NCBI RefSeq assembly: GCF_038096165.1
Contig: NZ_CP151076.1
Span: forward strand, 3,469,501-3,533,500
Source: Pseudomonas sp. G.S.17
Lineage (GTDB): Bacteria; Pseudomonadota; Gammaproteobacteria; Pseudomonadales; Pseudomonadaceae
Reading direction: 5' to 3'
Length of the DNA stretch: 64,000 bases
The position numbers and the translations under genes were made by a program. Positions 33,931 to 43,008 of this stretch are shown piece after piece. The stretch's first letter is position 1; each line of letters opens with the position of its first letter. The notes under the pieces were generated by a model, which did not search any database, had not been told where the DNA came from, and saw only the letters and a program-made list of their open reading frames with translations.

Positions 33931-33943
33931 GTGCATAATACAC
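33931..33943. promoter_or_regulatory. short dyad in the MarR/monooxygenase promoter region
   Basis: GTGCAT-A-ATACAC is a near-perfect inverted repeat (five of six pairs) in the 50-base divergent gap, overlapping a TATAAT-like TGCATAAT. A MarR dimer bound here would block both promoters. Assigned by position and symmetry. Confidence 0.4.
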
Positions 33944-33963
33944 TCAATCAGGAAGGCGACGAC

Positions 33964-35460
33964 ATGAAATCATTCACCGATGTGCTGATTTGCGGAGCGG
34001 GTGCGGCAGGCTTGACGCTTGCCATAGACCTGGCGCGACGTGGCGTGGCGTTCCGTCTTCTGGAAAAGATGCCGGCACCGTTCCACGGTTCAAGAGGCAA
34101 AGGCATTCAGCCCCGCACCCAGGAAGTCTTTGAGGATCTGGGCATCATTGACCGCGCCGCAGCCGCCGGGGGCCTGTACCCGCCAGCCCGGAAATATCTG
34201 GCGGATGGCAGCTTTACCAAGCCCGAGACCACAGAGTCCGCCCGCCATACGACGCCTTCGGAGCCCTATCAGCAGCCGCTCATGCTCCCCCAATTCCTGA
34301 CTGAAGCGGTGATGCGCGAGCGACTGGCAGAGCTGGGCCATTATCCGGAGTACGCCTGCGAGCTGGTGGGCCTGAAGCAAAGTGACAAGGGCGTCGAGGC
34401 CAGAATTGCCAGCCCTGAGGGCGAGAACATCCTGCAAGCCCGCTATCTGGTCGGCGCGGATGGCGGTCGCAGCTTTGTGCGTAGTGCGGTGGGTATCGGA
34501 TTTCCAGGCGCGACACTGGGTATCCGCGCCGTAGTGGCTGACATTGTCCTCAAAGGCTTGACCCGGGACGCATGGCACCAGTTTGGCTCCGGAGCGCAGC
34601 AACTGCATTTATGTCCGCTGGCGGGGACCGAACTCTTTCAACTGCAAGCCCCCATTCCTACTGAAGGCGATGTGGACTTATCCGCCGCAGGCCTGGAAGT
34701 CATGGTGACCGAGCGAACCGGTCGTACTGATATCGAGATTGCATCGGTCCATTGGGCGTCCGCCTACAGCATGAATGCGCGTCTGGCCGATTTCTACCGC
34801 GTGGGCAACGTGTTCCTGGTGGGTGACGCCGCACATATTCATCCGCCAACGGGAGGCCAGGGTCTGAACACCAGCGTTCAGGATTCCTACAACCTTGGAT
34901 GGAAGCTGGCCGCAGCCCTTGCCGGACCTTCTGACAAGCTCCTGGATACCTACGAGGAGGAGCGCCGCCCTATCGCTGAGGGCATGCTCAAGCTTGCAAT
35001 AAAATTGCTGGATGCGTCCAAAACAGGCGAAAACCGCCGGGGCCGTGAAGTGCAACAACTCGATATCGGCTACCCGGACTCTTCACTGTCCTTGCAACAA
35101 ACGGATCGAACTCGCGAACTGGTCGCCGGTGCGCGCGCCCCTGATGCGCAGATTCGCGGGGCGGGAGGACAGCCAACTCGGCTTTTCGAATTGTTCAAGG
35201 GCACGCATTGGACCCTGCTGGGTTACCAGACATCCCGCTGCGCAATGCCAGTGCTCAGCCACTTGCGCACCCATATTTTCGGGCCGGGTGGTGACGTCAT
35301 CGATGAGTGCGGACAGGTCAGTGATGCCTACGGTTTATCCGCTGGGGACTGGGTTCTTGTGCGACCCGACTGCTATATCGCGGCCATCGTTTCGTCCGCA
35401 CGTGAAGAGACGCTGAAACGCTACATCAGCTCGATGGTAAGTCCGCCCTCACGTTTTTGA
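33964..35460 (+). CDS. FAD-dependent monooxygenase, phenol/chlorophenol hydroxylase (PheA/TfdB) type
   Basis: This 498-residue class A flavoprotein monooxygenase carries the dinucleotide loop 'ICGAGAAGLTLAIDLARRG' (about 8-26), the DG motif 'LVGADGGRSFVRSAVGI' (about 160) and the second FAD motif 'GNVFLVGDAAHIHPPTGGQG' (about 283). A C-terminal thioredoxin-like domain ends the protein. It would hydroxylate an aromatic ring with NAD(P)H and O2. AGGAAGG precedes the ATG at 33964. A MarR gene is divergent and a convergent cupin gene ends ten bases downstream. Substrate unknown. Confidence 0.9.
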   Translation: MKSFTDVLICGAGAAGLTLAIDLARRGVAFRLLEKMPAPFHGSRGKGIQPRTQEVFEDLGIIDRAAAAGGLYPPARKYLADGSFTKPETTESARHTTPSEPYQQPLMLPQFLTEAVMRERLAELGHYPEYACELVGLKQSDKGVEARIASPEGENILQARYLVGADGGRSFVRSAVGIGFPGATLGIRAVVADIVLKGLTRDAWHQFGSGAQQLHLCPLAGTELFQLQAPIPTEGDVDLSAAGLEVMVTERTGRTDIEIASVHWASAYSMNARLADFYRVGNVFLVGDAAHIHPPTGGQGLNTSVQDSYNLGWKLAAALAGPSDKLLDTYEEERRPIAEGMLKLAIKLLDASKTGENRRGREVQQLDIGYPDSSLSLQQTDRTRELVAGARAPDAQIRGAGGQPTRLFELFKGTHWTLLGYQTSRCAMPVLSHLRTHIFGPGGDVIDECGQVSDAYGLSAGDWVLVRPDCYIAAIVSSAREETLKRYISSMVSPPSRF

Positions 35461-35469
35461 TGTCGGCCC

Positions 35470-35844
35470 TTATCGCAGCTGTTGCTCGACAGACACGCTT
35501 CTCGGGCTGATTTCATCCCCGGTATGCAGTGTGGTGACCGTTTCAATCAGCACGATTCCGCACTCGTCCAACGCCACGGGATTGTGCCGGACGCCTCTGG
35601 GGATGACGCAGAACTCACCAGGCTGGAGGACGATGTCCCGATCTTCCAACTGAATCTTGAGGGTTCCATAAACCACCATGAACAGCTCATCTTCATTGGC
35701 ATGGGCATGCCACATCAGCTCGCCTTTGAGCTTGGCAACCTTGATGTACTGATCGTTGACCTGACCAATGACCTGTGGCGACCAGTATTGGCTGACCTTG
35801 GCCAAGGCTGACTCGATGTTTGTGGTGTGACCGCTGAGCATCAT
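35470..35844 (-). CDS. small single-domain cupin protein
   Basis: A 124-residue beta-barrel protein with both cupin motifs: motif 1 'WHAHANEDELFMVVYGTLKI' (about 45-64) with the His-x-His and Glu metal ligands, and motif 2 'PGEFCVIPRGVRHNPVA' (about 74-90) with the last His. Such proteins bind a metal and may be isomerases, dioxygenases or sensors. The gene converges on the monooxygenase and is divergent from a LysR gene at 35947 that may regulate it. Confidence 0.85.
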   Translation of the reverse strand: MMLSGHTTNIESALAKVSQYWSPQVIGQVNDQYIKVAKLKGELMWHAHANEDELFMVVYGTLKIQLEDRDIVLQPGEFCVIPRGVRHNPVALDECGIVLIETVTTLHTGDEISPRSVSVEQQLR

Positions 35845-35946
35845 GAGCAGGACTCCGTAGAAGGGATCACCAATTTACCTGGGAGGGATGACGGGCAATA
35901 TCGAATGTTTATAATGCGGCCATTAGCAACTGTAATGGCCCTCACA

Positions 35947-36852
35947 ATGTCCAGATTGCGCACCATCGACCTTGCCCTGATCCGCACCTTCGTTGCGGTT
36001 GCGCAGACCGGCAGCATCAGCGCGGCCGCACGTCAGCTGCATCTCACCCAAGGCGGTATCAGCCAGCAGGTCAAGCGGCTGGAGAGGTTTTTCGACTGTC
36101 TGTTGCTGGAACGCGATCCTCAGGGAACGCAGCTGACCGACCGTGGGGCGGATTTTCTGCCCAAAGCCCGCCGTCTGCTCAAGCTCAACGACAGTGTGTG
36201 CGAGGAAATGATCGGGCCGCAGATCAGAGAAACGGTACGGGTTGGCGTGCCTTACGACATGGCCGGAGCACATTGCGCCCCCATTCTGAAAGCCTTCGCC
36301 CATCGCCATCCAAACGTAGAGGTCACGATTGTGACCGGCTCTTCGGTCGATCTGCTGCAGGATTTTTCCAGAGGTCTGGTGGATCTGACTATGAGTCAGT
36401 GCCCTGAGGACGAGGCTGTTGGCGAGCGGCTCAGCCTGGAACCCTTGGTCTGGATCGGCGCGGCGGACGAACTGTTTCGCCAAAGGCCATTACCTCTGTG
36501 TTTCGTGACGCCAACCTGCACCTTTCGCCGTACGGTATTCTCACTGCTGGGCCAGGCGAACATCAGTTGGCGAGTGGTATTCGAAAACGCCTCGGTGGAT
36601 GCCACGCTGTCCACCGTACGCAGCGGCCTGGCCCTGACGCCGTGGTTACGCTCGCTGATGCCGGGAGATTTCCGGGAGCTGGGAGCAGATTCCGGACTGC
36701 CCTTGTTGCCCGACTTCGCCATCGAGCTGCACGTCTCGCACAGCGCAGGCGACGGGGCACTGGAGATGGCGGAGGTTATTCGCGAGCACTATCGCCAGTC
36801 GGCAATGCTGCCCACATTAATAGGGCGTGCCGCTCGCGCGCTGACGCCGTAG
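35947..36852 (+). CDS. LysR-family transcriptional regulator
   Basis: A protein of about 301 residues. The winged helix (1-60) reads 'RTFVAVAQTGSISAAARQLH', 'LTQGGISQQVKRLERFF'. The periplasmic-binding-protein-like effector domain follows ('VRVGVPYDMAGAHCAPILKA', about 98). Earlier in-frame ATGs exist (35935, 35914), none with a good ribosome site; 35947 gives a standard N-terminus. It is divergent from the cupin and its last 36 bases overlap the convergent FMN-reductase gene. Its target is probably the cupin. Confidence 0.87.
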   Translation: MSRLRTIDLALIRTFVAVAQTGSISAAARQLHLTQGGISQQVKRLERFFDCLLLERDPQGTQLTDRGADFLPKARRLLKLNDSVCEEMIGPQIRETVRVGVPYDMAGAHCAPILKAFAHRHPNVEVTIVTGSSVDLLQDFSRGLVDLTMSQCPEDEAVGERLSLEPLVWIGAADELFRQRPLPLCFVTPTCTFRRTVFSLLGQANISWRVVFENASVDATLSTVRSGLALTPWLRSLMPGDFRELGADSGLPLLPDFAIELHVSHSAGDGALEMAEVIREHYRQSAMLPTLIGRAARALTP

Positions 36853-37407
36853 CGCCTGCGCATACCATTCAAACTCGTCCAGAAATCCATTCATTTGCCT
36901 GGTTGTGCGCTCCTCTTTGGCTTGCCCATCGTCACTCAGGGCGTCACCGATTCGAGGAATGGCAAACAGGCTCGGAATACTCGGCATGCCCAATTCCCCG
37001 AGGATCATCCGCAGCTGCATTGCCGCCCGCACGCCCCCATATCCGCCAGCGGAGTAACAGGTTATCGCCGAAGGCCGCCAGAAATACTCTTCCAGAAAAT
37101 GATCCAGCAGATTTTTCAACGCTGGCGGTACCCCGTGATTGTATTCAGCGCTGACCAACAGAAAACCATCGGCTCGACGGTACAGGGTAGCCAGTTGCTC
37201 CAGCTCGGCCGGTGCCGAACCTTTTGGGTACTCCTTATACATACGGTCCAGCAAGGGCAAGCGAGTCACCATCGGGTCGACCAGCACTGCCTCATGGCCA
37301 CGTTGTTCAAGCGCCGCCAAAAGCAAGCGCGCGGCTTTTATCCCTTGCCGGTCGGAACGCACAGAGCCGAGCAATACGGCGATGGTAAGCGGTTCGGAGT
37401 GGGTCAT
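36817..37407 (-). CDS. NADPH-dependent FMN reductase-type flavoprotein
   Basis: A 196-residue flavodoxin-fold reductase. 'VLLGSVRSDRQGIKAARLLL' contributes the FMN phosphate loop (about 12-20), 'VSAEYNHGVPPALKNLLDHF' is the family signature (about 85-104), and 'CYSAGGYGGVRAAMQLR' the second flavin contact. Members reduce quinones, azo dyes or free FMN with NADPH. AGGAGCCC precedes the ATG. Its end overlaps the LysR 3' end convergently. The gene may protect against quinones arising from aromatic hydroxylation nearby; that link is inference. Confidence 0.9.
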   Translation of the reverse strand: MTHSEPLTIAVLLGSVRSDRQGIKAARLLLAALEQRGHEAVLVDPMVTRLPLLDRMYKEYPKGSAPAELEQLATLYRRADGFLLVSAEYNHGVPPALKNLLDHFLEEYFWRPSAITCYSAGGYGGVRAAMQLRMILGELGMPSIPSLFAIPRIGDALSDDGQAKEERTTRQMNGFLDEFEWYAQALRRQRASGTPY

Positions 37408-37595
37408 GATCAGGGCTCCTGGATAATTGGGTCTATCGAGAATAGCCGCCGATTGTGCGAAAGGAGAATAACCGCGGCGCCATCAATTCTGCCCCGCTAC
37501 GTGACTTCACCGACATTGGACGAGGATCCCGGTCTATGCTTGTCTTGCCTGTTCGATCCGTCCTGGAACACCGAACAGCCCACCGGGCAGAAAAC

Positions 37596-38342
37596 GTGAA
37601 ACATTGGACACTTGCCGCCGCATCGTTGTGGGTATTGCTCGGCACTCCTGCGAGGGCCGAGCCGTATCAGGTCGTTACCGAAGAATGGGCACCGTACAAC
37701 TACGAAGAGAACAATCAGCTCACCGGCATGACCACGGAAATCGTCCGGGCGATCATGGCGCTGACCGGAGATAACTTTGAAGTGGTGCTGCTGCCCAGCA
37801 TGCGAGCCACCCGCGTATTACAAACCCGGCCCAGGACGATCATGTATTCCATGTTCCGCACGGCTGAGCGTGAGCCGTTATACAAGTGGGTTGGGCCGAT
37901 CGTTGAGGAGTCCATCCACCCCTATCAGTTGGCCAACGCGCCGCCGGTGAATTCCCTGGAGCAACTGCTGCACGCGCCGCGGATCACAACCCGCCATGCC
38001 GGCCTGGTACCCGATATGCTGCAGTCGCTGGGTTTCAACAACCTCGACAAAAGCGCCACCGAAAACCTGCAGCTCTACCGCATGCTGATGGCCGGGCGCA
38101 CCCGCATCATCATTGGCGATACCGATGCCGGGGTAGTTTTTTACAGCCGCCAGTTGAACATCGCGCCCGGAACGCTACGGCAGATCCCCATCGAGCTCTA
38201 TCGCTCGTCGTTGTACATCGCCTTCAGCCGCGACTGTGACGACGAACTGGTCGCCGCCTGGGCCAAGGCTTTGGCGCAACTGCGTCACTCGGGCGAGCTG
38301 GAACGCATCCAGCGTCAATACCAGCAAACGGTCGGGCAATAA
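37596..38342 (+). CDS. periplasmic amino-acid-type solute-binding protein (SBP family 3)
   Basis: A protein of about 248 residues from a GTG at 37596, chosen because it gives a clean signal peptide 'MKHWTLAAASLWVLLGTPARA'; an in-frame upstream frame to 37455 would place hydrophilic residues before it. The mature part has the type-2 binding-protein pattern 'VVTEEWAPYNYEENNQLTGM', 'TTEIVRAIM' and ends in 'ELERIQRQYQQ'. No permease or ATPase gene adjoins, so it is an orphan binding protein that may also act as a sensor, as is common in pseudomonads. Confidence 0.83.
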   Translation: MKHWTLAAASLWVLLGTPARAEPYQVVTEEWAPYNYEENNQLTGMTTEIVRAIMALTGDNFEVVLLPSMRATRVLQTRPRTIMYSMFRTAEREPLYKWVGPIVEESIHPYQLANAPPVNSLEQLLHAPRITTRHAGLVPDMLQSLGFNNLDKSATENLQLYRMLMAGRTRIIIGDTDAGVVFYSRQLNIAPGTLRQIPIELYRSSLYIAFSRDCDDELVAAWAKALAQLRHSGELERIQRQYQQTVGQ

Positions 38343-38399
38343 AGCGCGGAAGCGGCGCCACTGTCCCCAGCCATATTCCACCGCGACGGGCATCGACTG

Positions 38400-39296
38400 T
38401 TATGTCGATGACCCAGGATTCAGGTATTCATCGACCTCTGTAATCAACCATTCGGAAAAATCACGTTGCCGCGATTTCGAGCGTTCCTGATTGGGCACTA
38501 CGAGCCAATAAGGATAAGGGTAAGGCGCGGTAAACTCGGTAAGTTGTACCAACTCACCTTGCGCAATGGCGTCGTGCACAAGGCTGCGGCGTTCCAGAGC
38601 AATGCCCTGGCCAAGGCTAACCGCCCGCAGCACGAGGTTGGAGTCATTGCTGCATAGCCCCACTCGCGGTACGTCTGCGTCCAGACCCGCTGCGCGGCAC
38701 CACGGCTGCCACGACTCCATGCTGAAAATGATTGTGCTCCTGATGATTTCCTCTGGCGTTCGCGGAAGCTCTCCACCGTTGAAATGCGGCGCGGCTACAA
38801 CGAGGGTTTCGTCATGGAACAGCAACCGACTTTCCATGCCCTCCCAATCCCCGTGCCCTATACGGATGCCCAGGTCCACAGATTCCTTATGCAAACTGGA
38901 CACCGCCAGACCGGCCTGCAAGCGAACACTGACATCAGGATGCAGCGCCAGGAAACGCGGCATGCGAGGCACTAGCCAGCGACATCCGAACGACGGCAGA
39001 ACAGCAACGACCAACTCGCTGGACTTGGGTTGCGCCTTGATCAGGCGCGTTGCTTCAGCGATGTCACCGAGCGCTTCGCGAATCTGCAGGGCGTACAACC
39101 GCCCATCTTCGCTGACCCGAAGCCCTCGCCCCTCGCGCACGAACAAGGTGACCCCGATTGTCTGTTCAAGCACTTTGATCTGCTGGCTGATGGCCGAGTG
39201 GGTGACATGCAGTTCCTTGGCCGCCGCATTCACGCTACCCAATCTTGCCACCGCTTCGAAACTGCGCAGGCCAGTAGCAGGAGGAATGTTGAACAT
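38400..39296 (-). CDS. LysR-family regulator, GcvA type
   Basis: A 298-residue regulator. The start 'LRSFEAVARLGSVNAAAKEL' with 'HVTHSAISQQIKVLEQTIGV' is the GcvA-like helix-turn-helix, and the C-terminal effector domain includes 'LVVAVLPSFGCRWLVPRMPRF'. It is divergent from the glutathione transferase at 39406, with a perfect 5-bp dyad right at its own start, so it probably regulates the transferase and itself. Confidence 0.88.
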   Translation of the reverse strand: MFNIPPATGLRSFEAVARLGSVNAAAKELHVTHSAISQQIKVLEQTIGVTLFVREGRGLRVSEDGRLYALQIREALGDIAEATRLIKAQPKSSELVVAVLPSFGCRWLVPRMPRFLALHPDVSVRLQAGLAVSSLHKESVDLGIRIGHGDWEGMESRLLFHDETLVVAAPHFNGGELPRTPEEIIRSTIIFSMESWQPWCRAAGLDADVPRVGLCSNDSNLVLRAVSLGQGIALERRSLVHDAIAQGELVQLTEFTAPYPYPYWLVVPNQERSKSRQRDFSEWLITEVDEYLNPGSST

Positions 39297-39311
39297 GTAA
39301 GAAATACTTAC
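39297..39311. promoter_or_regulatory. dyad at the LysR start (candidate operator)
   Basis: GTAAG-AAATA-CTTAC is a perfect 5-bp inverted repeat directly abutting the LysR ATG, about 95 bases upstream of the transferase. It would suit autorepression. Confidence 0.4.
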
Positions 39312-39405
39312 CTATATTGATAATAATTGCCGATATTCTAGTCAGTAATAGCGCGCTAATGTAAGGCATTGTAAATACTTGGTCATACGAGACGGAGAGT
39401 AGCAA

Positions 39406-40017
39406 ATGAAGCTTTGGGGCATGCTGGATTCACCCTATGTTCGCCGAGTCGCCATTTCCCTGGACGTGTTCGGGGTCGAATTCGAACATGAGCCATTGTC
39501 CGTGTTCAGCACGTTCGAGGCGTTTGCCCAGATCAATCCGGTGGTCAAAGCGCCGACACTGTCCCTCGACGACGGTACGGTACTGATGGATTCGACGCTG
39601 ATCATTGACTACTTCGAAGCCACCAGCGCCCCGGCCGCCAAGCTGTTGCCGCAGCAACCACAGGCTCGAGGTGCGGCCTTGCGCACCGTAGGGCTGGCAT
39701 TGGCGGCCTGCGAAAAAGCCGTGCAAGTGGTCTATGAACACAAGCTGCGACCCGCGCAAAAGCTGCACCAGCCTTGGGTGGAGCGCATCACCCGGCAACT
39801 GCTGGCTGCTTGTCATGAGCTGGAAACACAGATCACCACAGCCGAACCGCCGCGAAATCCTCGGCCGGACCAGGCGGCGATCAGCACCGCGGTTGCATGG
39901 TCGTTCATTCAGTTGATGGTGCCCGACCTCGTCAAGTCCGAGGACTTCCCTGCGATCCGCGCATTTGCCGAGAGTCTGGAACAGACTGAACTGTTCCAAC
40001 GCTATCCCATCGCTTGA
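39406..40017 (+). CDS. glutathione S-transferase family protein
   Basis: A 203-residue cytosolic GST. The N-terminal thioredoxin fold begins 'MKLWGMLDSPYVRRVAISL', with Ser9/Tyr11 in the active-site position, and holds the glutathione-binding cis-Pro stretch 'NPVVKAPTLSLDDGTVLMDS' (about 45-64). The helical domain follows, with 'RPDQAAISTAVAWSFIQLM' in place of the usual LTLADI motif. GAGAGTAGC precedes the ATG. The LysR gene is divergent. Substrate unknown. Confidence 0.88.
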   Translation: MKLWGMLDSPYVRRVAISLDVFGVEFEHEPLSVFSTFEAFAQINPVVKAPTLSLDDGTVLMDSTLIIDYFEATSAPAAKLLPQQPQARGAALRTVGLALAACEKAVQVVYEHKLRPAQKLHQPWVERITRQLLAACHELETQITTAEPPRNPRPDQAAISTAVAWSFIQLMVPDLVKSEDFPAIRAFAESLEQTELFQRYPIA

Positions 40018-40101
40018 GTACTGGCAGCGGCCCGGCTGAATCCGAGTCAGATATGGCTGCGAATCAAGGCCGGTTCAAAGTGTGCTTCACTTCGTCCAGG
40101 C

Positions 40102-40797
40102 TCAAGCCAGCAACTCGGTAATCCACCGGACATGCCGGGCGACCTCCAGTACTTTCTCCTCGGGCACGGCCTGCTGTGCCCGGGCGAATTGGCTCAGGGT
40201 CCGCTGCTTCAGGCGCAGCAGGCGTTGCCACTTGAACAGGAACGCCGGGCTACGTGCCTGCATCTGCAGCGGACCGAAGTACAGTTCTTCGGCGGTGTAC
40301 ATCACCGGCCCGGCACGCTCGGCGACGATGATTTCGTAATCGAAGCGGTTCTCCCGCAGCACTTCTTCCCAGAGGATGCAGTAACCATTGTCCATCAGCC
40401 ATTGACGCAATGGCTGCTCGCCGCCGTTGGGCTGCAGGATCAGGCGCTCCTGGCCGTTCAGGTGCGCCTTGCCGCTGTCGAGGATGTCGCGGATCGTCTC
40501 GCCACCCATACCGCACAGGCTGATCGCGGTGATTGCATCGCCCGGCTCGATTGCCGCCAGGCCATTGGCCAGGCGCACGGTGATCCGCTGGTCCAGACCG
40601 CTCTCGCGCACGGTGCGTTGGGCCGCGTGGAATGGCGTCAATGCCACCTCACCGGCCACCGCTGCCGCGATTGCGCCTCGACGCATCAACGCCACCGGCA
40701 GATAGCCGTGATCCGAGCCGATATCGGCCAGCCGCGCACCGGCCGGCACATGCGCCGCCACGCGTTCCAGGCGCATGGACAATGTCTGTTGATTCAA
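40102..40797 (-). CDS. trmK: tRNA (adenine(22)-N1)-methyltransferase TrmK-like
   Basis: A Rossmann-fold SAM methyltransferase of about 231 residues. 'MRLERVAAHVPAGARLADIG' with 'SDHGYLPVAL' (motif I), 'GEVALTPFHAAQRTV', and the catalytic 'SLCGMGGETIRDIL' (about 100) identify TrmK (COG2384), which methylates N1 of A22 in tRNA. The C-terminal coiled coil is 'LFKWQRLLRLKQRTLSQFAR'. I chose the TTG at 40797, which gives the family-typical start LNQQTLSMRL with AAGGGG ahead; the alternative is the ATG at 40776. It stands alone between unrelated genes. Confidence 0.87.
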   Translation of the reverse strand: MNQQTLSMRLERVAAHVPAGARLADIGSDHGYLPVALMRRGAIAAAVAGEVALTPFHAAQRTVRESGLDQRITVRLANGLAAIEPGDAITAISLCGMGGETIRDILDSGKAHLNGQERLILQPNGGEQPLRQWLMDNGYCILWEEVLRENRFDYEIIVAERAGPVMYTAEELYFGPLQMQARSPAFLFKWQRLLRLKQRTLSQFARAQQAVPEEKVLEVARHVRWITELLA

Positions 40798-40876
40798 CTG
40801 CAGCCCCTTTTCACCACGAACGCCCGGCAACGTCGGCCGGATCGGAGGGCGATTCTGTCGAGCAACGCCGTCTATT

Positions 40877-42103
40877 TCAAGCCTGACGCCCTCCTCCCTG
40901 CGCTTTGCAAAGCAGTATCAACGCCACGCCCACCGACAGGGCAACCGTAGCGGCTCCCGCCAGATACACCGAAGCAACCCCCGCCACACCCGCCAGGACA
41001 CCGGCCAGCGGAATGCTGATCCCCAACGAGATGTCCAGAAACGCAACGTAGGCGCCCATTGCCAGGCTGCGCGACTGCGGTGGTGCCCGTTTTATTGCCT
41101 CAACACCAAAACCGGGAAACGCCAGTGAATACCCGAAGCCGGTCAGTGCCGCGCCCAGATAAGCCATCAAGGGAGAATCCGCGCCCCAGATCAGCAACTG
41201 CCCTGCTGCTTCAATGATCACGCAGACCAACGCCACCTTGGCACCGCCGATGCTGTCTGGCAGATGACCGAAGAAAATGCGCGCGCCGATAAACGCCAGG
41301 CCAAACGCAGTAAACGCCAACGATGCATTGCCCCAGTCTTTGGCGGCAAACAGCAGCGCCACAAAAGCGGTAATCACACCGAAGCCGACGCTGGAACATG
41401 CCAGGCCCAGGCCGGGCACCCAAACCGCGCTCAACACCTTGAAAAACGAGGTGCGCCGCTGGCTGGTGGGTGGGACGCCTTGCGCCCCCGCCACGATTGC
41501 CAACGCCAGCAGCGGAATCATTGACGTCGCCACTGCAATCCCGCCAAAACCCCATTCGCCATTGACCACCACGCCGAGGGGCGCACCCAGCGCAAAAGCG
41601 GCGTACATCGCAATGCCAATCCAGGCCATGACCTTGCCAGCGTTCTGCGGCCCCACCAACCCGACGCCCCAGCCCATTGAGCCGGTCACGATCAGGCTTT
41701 CGCCCAAGGCCAGCACCACGCGCCCGGCGAGCAAAATCCACACCGAAATCACCGGCACGTCCACAAATGCCAGCGACGCCAGATAGAGCAATCCTGAGCT
41801 CGCCGCGACCAGAATACCGGTGAGCATGGCGCGCTTGGCGCCGCGCATATCGGCAAAGTTTCCGGCCCAGGACCGCGACAACAGCGCCGCAGCGAACTGC
41901 ACGCCGATCACCAGACCGACCACCAACGTGTTCATGTCTAAGGTGTTGTGCAGGTGCAGCGGCAGCACCGGCAGTTGCATACCAATGATTAGAAAGCTGA
42001 CAAATACGGCGGCGGTAATGGGCAGCAATTTCAGCAGCACATTGATAACCGAAGGCGCGAGTGCTGCCGGAGCCGAAGAATGCTCGCTGCTTTGTTGTGT
42101 CAT
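40877..42103 (-). CDS. MFS transporter, YhhS/arabinose-efflux-like
   Basis: A 12-helix carrier of about 408 residues; the ATG at 42103 has AAAGGAC upstream. 'GVQFAAALLSRSWAGNFADM' (about 70-89, the MFS loop 2-3 motif region with R and D), 'GESLIVTGSMGWGVGLVG' and the C-terminal half 'GARIFFGHLPDSIGGAK' match the YhhS/YfcJ drug-efflux group. It forms a leftward group with the epimerase (14 bases upstream) and the O-methyltransferase, all probably under the TetR at 43796. Export of a toxic or modified compound is the likely role. Confidence 0.87.
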   Translation of the reverse strand: MTQQSSEHSSAPAALAPSVINVLLKLLPITAAVFVSFLIIGMQLPVLPLHLHNTLDMNTLVVGLVIGVQFAAALLSRSWAGNFADMRGAKRAMLTGILVAASSGLLYLASLAFVDVPVISVWILLAGRVVLALGESLIVTGSMGWGVGLVGPQNAGKVMAWIGIAMYAAFALGAPLGVVVNGEWGFGGIAVATSMIPLLALAIVAGAQGVPPTSQRRTSFFKVLSAVWVPGLGLACSSVGFGVITAFVALLFAAKDWGNASLAFTAFGLAFIGARIFFGHLPDSIGGAKVALVCVIIEAAGQLLIWGADSPLMAYLGAALTGFGYSLAFPGFGVEAIKRAPPQSRSLAMGAYVAFLDISLGISIPLAGVLAGVAGVASVYLAGAATVALSVGVALILLCKAQGGGRQA

Positions 42104-42116
42104 GGAAAGCGTCCTT

Positions 42117-42983
42117 TCAGAGGGCGAAATAGGCAGGTTGATCAAGGTCCGTCAGCAGGTCGGGGCCGCTGGGTGTCCAGCCAAGCAATGCTCGCGTGTG
42201 GGCGCTGGACACCGTCATGTCGGCCCCGGCCATCGTGGCGAACCAGCCAAAGTGGGCTGGCTCTCTGGACTCCACCGGCAAGCCGAGTCGTCGCCCAATG
42301 ACCTCGGCAATGGCCTTGAACGGCACGGCTTCGTCAGCGACCGCGTGATACGCCGCCGAAGTGACACCCTGCTCCAGGACCAACCGATAGACCTGCGCGG
42401 CGTCCGTTCGACAAACACCGGACCAGCAGTTTTGTCCGTCACCGATGTAAGCCGATACGCCCGTCTCCCGGGCCAGCCGGATCAGGATGGGCAGGAAACC
42501 ATGGTCGCCTGCACCATGCACCGAGGGCGCAAGCCGCACCGTCGCCGCACGTATGCCGCGCTCGGCCAGGGATCTGGCGGCGGCTTCGGACTGGCGTGGG
42601 GATGCCGAGTTGGGTTGTTGCGCCTCGGTTGCACCCCGGGGCAGCCCGGACAACCCTGAAGTAACAAGCAGCGGGCAGTCGGAACCTTTCAAGGAGTTTT
42701 CCAACGCTTCGATCACTTGCCGGTCTTGCTGGCAGTTCTCGGCAAATCTCGAAAAGTCATGATTGAAAGCGGTGTGGATGACCGCGTCTGCCATCCAGGC
42801 AGCACGGCGCAGTTTGTCCAGGTCATCGAGCGTAGCCCGCAGCACCTTAGCGCCCGTGGCTGCCAGCGCTTTTGCCTTGTCCTCGGAACGGGCCAGCCCT
42901 GTCACCAGGTAACCGGCGTTGAGCAAATCTTTTCCCACATCGGAACCCACCCAACCGGTGGCCCCCGTAACAAATACGTGCAT
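42117..42983 (-). CDS. NAD-dependent epimerase/dehydratase-family (extended/atypical SDR) protein
   Basis: A 288-residue protein with the extended-SDR loop 'VTGATGWVGSDVGKDLLNAG' at the N-terminus, 'DAVIHTAFNHDF' (about 70) and 'TSGLSGLPRGATEAQ' (about 110). The Tyr-x-x-x-Lys of true epimerases is not obvious: the equivalent region reads 'PRQSEAAARSLAERG', so it may be an atypical, possibly reductase-like or non-catalytic member. GGAGGA precedes the ATG. It lies between the MFS and O-methyltransferase genes on the same strand. Confidence 0.85.
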   Translation of the reverse strand: MHVFVTGATGWVGSDVGKDLLNAGYLVTGLARSEDKAKALAATGAKVLRATLDDLDKLRRAAWMADAVIHTAFNHDFSRFAENCQQDRQVIEALENSLKGSDCPLLVTSGLSGLPRGATEAQQPNSASPRQSEAAARSLAERGIRAATVRLAPSVHGAGDHGFLPILIRLARETGVSAYIGDGQNCWSGVCRTDAAQVYRLVLEQGVTSAAYHAVADEAVPFKAIAEVIGRRLGLPVESREPAHFGWFATMAGADMTVSSAHTRALLGWTPSGPDLLTDLDQPAYFAL

Positions 42984-43008
42984 GGTTCAATCCTCCATCG
43001 ATAGGGTA